Below are positions 5,559 through 9,773 of a DNA stretch of 9,773 nt, piece after piece; the first letter of the stretch is position 1, and each line of letters opens with the position of its first letter. The notes beneath the pieces were generated by a model that saw only the letters and a program-made list of their open reading frames with translations, did not search any database and was not told the origin of the DNA. This DNA comes from Deltaproteobacteria bacterium RBG_16_54_11 (GTDB lineage Bacteria > Desulfobacterota > B13-G15 > RBG-16-54-18). The translations under genes and the position numbers were made by a program. The stretch lies in the NCBI GenBank assembly GCA_001797905.1, contig MGQS01000021.1, forward strand, positions 1-9,773. The letters are read 5' to 3'.

Positions 5559-7607
5559 TTATTTCCCGGATCCCACTTTCGCCCATCTGGCCGCAGCCAG
5601 GGCGGAGAGATTAGATATAACCCCCAAAAGGCGCCGTTGATCGAAGAGAAGATTCTTGAAATCGTACTGAATGCCAATGACGCCAATGGTATCTTCGACC
5701 GATTTCATCGGCATGAAAAAGAGCTTAACGTTTGTCAATGTTTGTGTGCCGGCGCCCGCAAGCTCTCCGTGCAGATATGTCCACTCGGCAACGGCCATCT
5801 CCTTGGCGGTGAGATCACTATCAGGGTTGTTTCGCGCCCAAACCTGAAGCTTTCCATCCTGACCGATGAAAAGTATAAAGGCCGGGGCATCGATAATCTT
5901 TGCGAGGTGCTTGATCGCTATATGGCTGATGTGATCGAGGATCGTAGTGCGAAATACCGACAAGGTGTTTTTCCACCCTTTCGAGTCCTGAGCGAGTCCA
6001 CCGACAAACTGCTCAACAGGCGGGAGCATCAAAAATTCTTTGCTTATCTCTTCAATAAGGGTAATCCGCTTGATGCGAAGCTGCAAAGCGATATTTTGTC
6101 GTTTCGTTATCTTGACAAGTTGACCGATTATGATTGAGGTAAGGAAAAAGACTATGACATTGATAATGTCATGGGGATGATTCATGGTGAGGCTGTATTT
6201 TGGTTCGGTGAAGAAAAAATCGAAGGTAAAGAGGCTGATAAGCGAAGAGAACAACGAAGGCCCGATGCCGAAAAGGAGCGCGCTGGCAATCGCCGGAATC
6301 AGGTAGATGTAAACAAGGGATAGGGGATTAACGAATCTTTGAAGGAAAAAGTTCAACAGGGTAACGGCGGCCACCATAAGAACCGGCAACAGATATTCTT
6401 TTAGGCGGAATATACGCGGTTCTCGCGTCGGCTTGACAGTTATCTCCTCTTTTTCAATCGTCGGCGTTATGAGATGCAGCTCAAACTCGCTCTGCGTGTG
6501 CAGCAATCTGGATGCCGGCGAGCCTTTCCAGAATCCAAATAACCTGAAGCGAAGCGGCTTGCCGATCACGATATGCGTGATATTGTTTTCACGGGCAAAA
6601 CGCAGGATCTCCTGTGCTACATCCGCTCCGGACAGTGTTGCAATTTTCGCCCCCAATTCTTCGGCGAGATTAACGGCCTCGTTCAAATACGTTTTATCTT
6701 GATTTGACATTTCTTTGAGAGAGGGGGTTGCAATATGCACAGCATACCATTCGGCATGGGCATCTCTTGCAATCTTGTAACCCTTACGCAGCAGCTCTTT
6801 TGCATAGGGGCTTGGAGCTATGCAGACCATCACCCGTTCCCCGGCTGCCCAGGGACCTGCAATGGCCTTCGACCTCATATAGTTCAAAAGTTCGGCATCC
6901 ATCTTGTGGGCTACATGGGTCAGCATGAGTTCGCGCAGGCCGACAAGATTCCCCCGCTGAAAAAAGTTGTCTATAGCGCGTTGCGCTTGCTGAGGAATAT
7001 ATACCTTTCCTTCTTTTAACCGCTCGAAGAGTTCCTCGAGCGGGATGTCGACTACCTGGACCTCATCGGCCCTGTCCAGAAAGGTATCGGGTAATGTTTC
7101 CTGCATGCGAATGCCCGTAATCTTTTCTACGACATCATTCAGGCTCTCAAAGTGCTGAACATTCATGGTGGTATAAACATCGATGCCATGGTCAAGCAGT
7201 TCTTCAACATCCTGGTATCTTTTTGGATGCCTGCTGCCCTCGGCATTGGTGTGCGCCAGTTCATCCACCAACACAACCGCCGGCTTTCGAGCGAGAATGG
7301 CATCGAGGTCCAATTCCTCGAGGACGATGCCCTGATATTCCACTCGGCGCGGGGGAATGATTTCCAGGTTTTTTAGTAGTGTCTCTGTTTCGATGCGTCC
7401 GTGGGTCTCGGCAATGCCGACTACTACGTCCTCACTGCGCCTCTTTAAAACGTGGGCTTCATTGAGCATGGCAAAGGTTTTTCCGACACCGGGTGAGTAG
7501 CCCAGGAATATTTTTAATCGGCCCCTCTTAGTTTCCTCGCGCTGTACTTCTTTTAGAAGGGCATCGGCATCCGGCCTTTTGCTCTTTGAACTGCGCTTCG
7601 CCTTCAT
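5559..7607 (-). CDS. kdpD: Kinase-less KdpD: potassium-sensor protein without the histidine-kinase core
   Basis: A 682-residue protein (Escherichia coli KdpD is 894). Domains in order: the cytoplasmic KdpD domain with Walker A GYSPGVGKT (36-44) and Walker B VVLVDELAHTN (111-121); a universal-stress-protein-like domain (about 255-380); the four-helix DUF4118 membrane domain (about 404-499) with the typical DFFFTEP segment (463-469); a basic linker; and a GAF-like domain (about 553-677). The chain then stops at TAA. The HisKA dimerisation helix with the phospho-accepting His and the HATPase domain are absent, and none of their motifs appears in the 110 bp that follow. It therefore cannot be a classical kinase for KdpE. 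It starts 7 bp after the kdpC stop, with GAGGAA overlapping that stop, so it belongs to the kdp operon. Short KdpD proteins are known in some cyanobacteria and Deinococcus, but this one also keeps the membrane and GAF parts. It may bind another kinase or act directly on the pump. Confidence 0.92.
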   Translation of the reverse strand: MKAKRSSKSKRPDADALLKEVQREETKRGRLKIFLGYSPGVGKTFAMLNEAHVLKRRSEDVVVGIAETHGRIETETLLKNLEIIPPRRVEYQGIVLEELDLDAILARKPAVVLVDELAHTNAEGSRHPKRYQDVEELLDHGIDVYTTMNVQHFESLNDVVEKITGIRMQETLPDTFLDRADEVQVVDIPLEELFERLKEGKVYIPQQAQRAIDNFFQRGNLVGLRELMLTHVAHKMDAELLNYMRSKAIAGPWAAGERVMVCIAPSPYAKELLRKGYKIARDAHAEWYAVHIATPSLKEMSNQDKTYLNEAVNLAEELGAKIATLSGADVAQEILRFARENNITHIVIGKPLRFRLFGFWKGSPASRLLHTQSEFELHLITPTIEKEEITVKPTREPRIFRLKEYLLPVLMVAAVTLLNFFLQRFVNPLSLVYIYLIPAIASALLFGIGPSLFSSLISLFTFDFFFTEPKYSLTMNHPHDIINVIVFFLTSIIIGQLVKITKRQNIALQLRIKRITLIEEISKEFLMLPPVEQFVGGLAQDSKGWKNTLSVFRTTILDHISHIAIKHLAKIIDAPAFILFIGQDGKLQVWARNNPDSDLTAKEMAVAEWTYLHGELAGAGTQTLTNVKLFFMPMKSVEDTIGVIGIQYDFKNLLFDQRRLLGVISNLSALAAARWAKVGSGK

Positions 7608-7614
7608 CTATTCC

Positions 7615-8190
7615 TCATTCTCTTTTCCAGGCATCCAGTGCCAGGTTGAGTTTCAGGACATTTACCCTTGACTGCCCCCAGATTTCCAAAAAAGGATGCT
7701 CGATATGTCGCCGAACTATTCCTTCAAGCTCAGAAACGGACATTCCCCTTGCCAGTGAAATTCTCCTGACCTGGAGCATGGCTGCTTCAACGCTTATATG
7801 GGGGTCGAGCCCGCTCGCCGACGCCAATACTAAATCTGCGGGGACAGGGCTATCGGAAGGCAGCCCATTTTCATTTCTGATCTTTTCTACTCGCTTTTTG
7901 ACCTCCTCAAGGAAATGAGCGTTAGAGGGACCGCGATTGCTTCCGGCAGAGCCGCTCGCGTTATATGCGGGATCGGCGCTGGAAGGCCTTCCGTAAAAAT
8001 ATCTGGGGCTGTCAAACCTCTGTCCAATGAGCTCTGAGCCGATAAGGTTATTTCCCGAGGTAAGCATACTTCCGTTCGATTTCTGAGGAAACAGAAGCTG
8101 GGATACAAGAGTAATAAAAAGAGGATAAACAAGGCCGCATAAGACAGCAAATGCGACAAAGGTCAGCATAGCTTGTTTGAGGTATCGCAT
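7615..8190 (-). CDS. kdpC: Potassium-transporting ATPase subunit KdpC
   Basis: The 191-residue accessory subunit of the KdpFABC potassium pump, close to the E. coli length of about 190. One N-terminal membrane helix (about 8-33) is followed by the periplasmic domain with family blocks GSELIGQ (51-57), YGRPS (66-70), GSNRGPSN (83-90, usually GSNLGPTN), VPADLVLASASGLDPHIS (116-133) and RVNVLKLNLALD (175-186). KdpC stabilises the KdpA-KdpB complex and affects ATP affinity. The ATG at 8190 is supported by GGGAGGAG at 8198-8205, 7 bp upstream and directly behind the kdpB stop; the intergenic gap is 16 bp. Confidence 0.97.
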   Translation of the reverse strand: MRYLKQAMLTFVAFAVLCGLVYPLFITLVSQLLFPQKSNGSMLTSGNNLIGSELIGQRFDSPRYFYGRPSSADPAYNASGSAGSNRGPSNAHFLEEVKKRVEKIRNENGLPSDSPVPADLVLASASGLDPHISVEAAMLQVRRISLARGMSVSELEGIVRRHIEHPFLEIWGQSRVNVLKLNLALDAWKRE

Positions 8191-8206
8191 TACGGTTCTC
8201 CTCCCG

Positions 8207-9773
8207 CTACACCAAATTCAATACGGCAATGAAGAGGTCAATCAGTTTAATCCCGATAAAAGGCAACACCAACCCGCCCAACCCATAGATAAGCAAATTG
8301 CGGCGCAGAAGTGCCGAGACCGTGGTCGGCCTGTATCGCACCCCGCGCAAGGCAAGGGGGATGAGCAGGGGAATAATAATCGCATTAAAGATCACGGCTG
8401 ACAACACGGCGGTTTTCGGGCTCGTAAGGTGCATAATGTCGAGCACCCTTAATAAGGGATATTGGGCACTGAAAATGGCAGGAATAATGGCAAAGTATTT
8501 GGCAACATCATTGGCCACACTGAAGGTGGTCAGCGCCCCGCGGGTAATAAGGATCTGTTTGCCTATCTCCACGATGTCAAGAATCTTGGTCGGATTGGAG
8601 TCGAGGTCCACGATGTTCGCAGCTTCCCGGGCAGCTTGCGTACCTGCGTTCATGGCGACCGCAACATCGGCCTGCGCAAGGGCAGGAGCATCGTTCGTGC
8701 CGTCGCCGATCATGGCGACAAGATGACCCTCCGCCTGGTATTTTCTTATCAGCTCCAGTTTGACATTGGGTTTCGCCTCTGCCACAAAATCACCCACCCC
8801 CGCTTCCGCCGCGATGGTGGCCGCAGTCAAGGGATTATCTCCGGTGATCATGATGGACTTTATACCCATCCGGCGGATCTGGGAAATGCGTTCATTGATG
8901 CCCTCTTTGAGGACGTCCTTCAAGCGGATGACACCCAATACCTTTCCGTCCTCTGCGACAACAAGGGGGGTGCAGCCGCTTTTGGAGACATCGGCAACGA
9001 TCTTTTGAACCTTTTCCGGCATTCGCCCGCCCTTGCCCGTGACGAAGTCTTTGATCGCATCAGAGGCCCCTTTCCGTATTTGATGATTTTTCCAATCGAT
9101 GCCGCTCATCCGCGTTTCTGCTCTGAAAGGGGAAAAGGAAGCCTCCTGAGGCGCACGGATATCGCGGCCGCGCATCCCCAGCTTCTCCTTTGCGAGAACT
9201 ACGATACTCCTTCCTTCGGGCGTATCATCGGCAAGGGAGGCCAGCAGAGCCGCGTTGACAAAATCCTTTTCCTTTATCTTTTCAGCCGGGAGAAACTCCG
9301 TGGCCATCCTGTTCCCCAGGGTGATGGTTCCGGTTTTGTCCATAAGCACGACATCGACATCCCCTGCTGCCTCCACAGCCCGGCCGCTCATGGCAATAAA
9401 ATTGTGCTGTAGCAAACGGTCCATCCCTGCGATGCCGATGGCAGGCAATAACCCTCCGATTGTTGTCGGCATGAGGCATACCAGTAAGGCGACTAGTATG
9501 GGAATGGTGACGGTGACGCTCATGTACCCGGCAAAGAATTTTAAGGTGACCACAACCGCAATGAATGTCGCGGTGAGCCCGACAAGAAGAACATCCAGCG
9601 CTTTCTCATTGGGTGTCTTCTGCCGATGTGCGCTCTCCACCATGGAGATCATCTGGTCAAAAAAGGTCTCGCCCGGGTTGGCCGTTATCCGGACCTTTAT
9701 CTTTCCGGATAGGACGCGAGTTCCGCCGGTAACACCGCTACGGTCCCCTCCGGCCTCCCTGATCACAGGTGCC
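8207..9773 (-). CDS. kdpB: Potassium-transporting P-type ATPase subunit KdpB, 5' end outside the window
   Basis: The catalytic subunit of the Kdp pump; 521 residues are visible and the gene runs off the high-coordinate edge. The first readable residues, APVIREAGGD, align with E. coli KdpB from residue 163, immediately after the regulatory Ser162 of TGES, so about 162 codons are missing. The total would be about 683, as in E. coli (682). With this numbering the phosphorylated aspartate of DKTGT falls at 307, exactly as in E. coli. Further motifs are KTPNE, the CLMPTTIGGLLPAIGIAGMD membrane block, TPEGRS, the MITGDN segment, GDGTNDAPALAQADVAVAMN and the conserved C-terminal helices (RRNLLIYGLGGLVLPFIGIK). 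All catalytic signatures in view are intact. It ends 16 bp before kdpC; kdpA is expected just upstream, outside the window. No promoter of the operon is in view. Confidence 0.98.
   Translation of the reverse strand, partial: APVIREAGGDRSGVTGGTRVLSGKIKVRITANPGETFFDQMISMVESAHRQKTPNEKALDVLLVGLTATFIAVVVTLKFFAGYMSVTVTIPILVALLVCLMPTTIGGLLPAIGIAGMDRLLQHNFIAMSGRAVEAAGDVDVVLMDKTGTITLGNRMATEFLPAEKIKEKDFVNAALLASLADDTPEGRSIVVLAKEKLGMRGRDIRAPQEASFSPFRAETRMSGIDWKNHQIRKGASDAIKDFVTGKGGRMPEKVQKIVADVSKSGCTPLVVAEDGKVLGVIRLKDVLKEGINERISQIRRMGIKSIMITGDNPLTAATIAAEAGVGDFVAEAKPNVKLELIRKYQAEGHLVAMIGDGTNDAPALAQADVAVAMNAGTQAAREAANIVDLDSNPTKILDIVEIGKQILITRGALTTFSVANDVAKYFAIIPAIFSAQYPLLRVLDIMHLTSPKTAVLSAVIFNAIIIPLLIPLALRGVRYRPTTVSALLRRNLLIYGLGGLVLPFIGIKLIDLFIAVLNLV

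Noticed and set aside
5517..6137. 206-codon open frame on plus opposite the 3' end of kdpD
   Set aside because: It lies almost entirely antisense to the conserved KdpD membrane/GAF coding region, has no convincing ribosome binding site and no recognisable domain; it is best explained as an antisense shadow.
8462..9412. 316-codon open frame on plus opposite kdpB
   Set aside because: Wholly antisense to highly conserved KdpB sequence. Composition is His/Arg/Gly-rich as expected of a shadow frame, and no domain is recognisable.

Overview
The window looks like chromosome from an anaerobic, Gram-negative bacterium of the Desulfobacterota (deltaproteobacterial) type. Support for this is indirect: a signal-peptide-bearing outer-membrane beta-barrel-like protein (so an outer membrane), a DUF169 protein, several ferritin-like/VIT proteins and a kdpB-C-D order. 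The taxon is inferred from general gene style, not from a marker gene. Every credible gene lies on the minus strand, so transcription runs from high to low coordinates.

Layout in the direction of transcription. (1) 9773-5559: the end of a kdp potassium-uptake operon, with kdpB (its first ~162 codons lie outside the window), kdpC and kdpD packed 7-16 bp apart. This KdpD ends after its GAF-like domain and has no histidine-kinase core, and no kdpE follows. (2) 5448-4024: a VIT-family membrane protein with its own good sigma70-type promoter, then a protein with two ferritin-like domains, also with its own promoter. (3) 4023-3515: a 509-bp gene-free stretch full of palindromes, including a 137-bp MITE-like element bounded by near-identical 18-bp inverted repeats. 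(4) 3514-1813: a small ferritin-like protein overlapping a VIT transporter by ATGA, then a DUF169 protein. The ferritin/VIT pair corresponds to the two halves of what is normally one fused membrane ferritin (MbfA/erythrin-VIT type). One extra G would restore the fusion. (5) 1566-31: an unrecognised beta-barrel-like outer-membrane protein.

Functionally the centre of the window (about 2.6-5.5 kb) reads as an iron-handling island: two ferritin-like proteins that could bind and oxidise Fe(II), each beside a VIT-type membrane protein that could move Fe(II)/Mn(II) across the membrane. The kdp operon is an ATP-driven high-affinity K+ importer. Its link to the iron genes appears to be only adjacency, since a separate promoter starts the iron block. 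The most unusual points are the kinase-less KdpD, the split ferritin-VIT gene and the palindrome cluster between the two ferritin genes.
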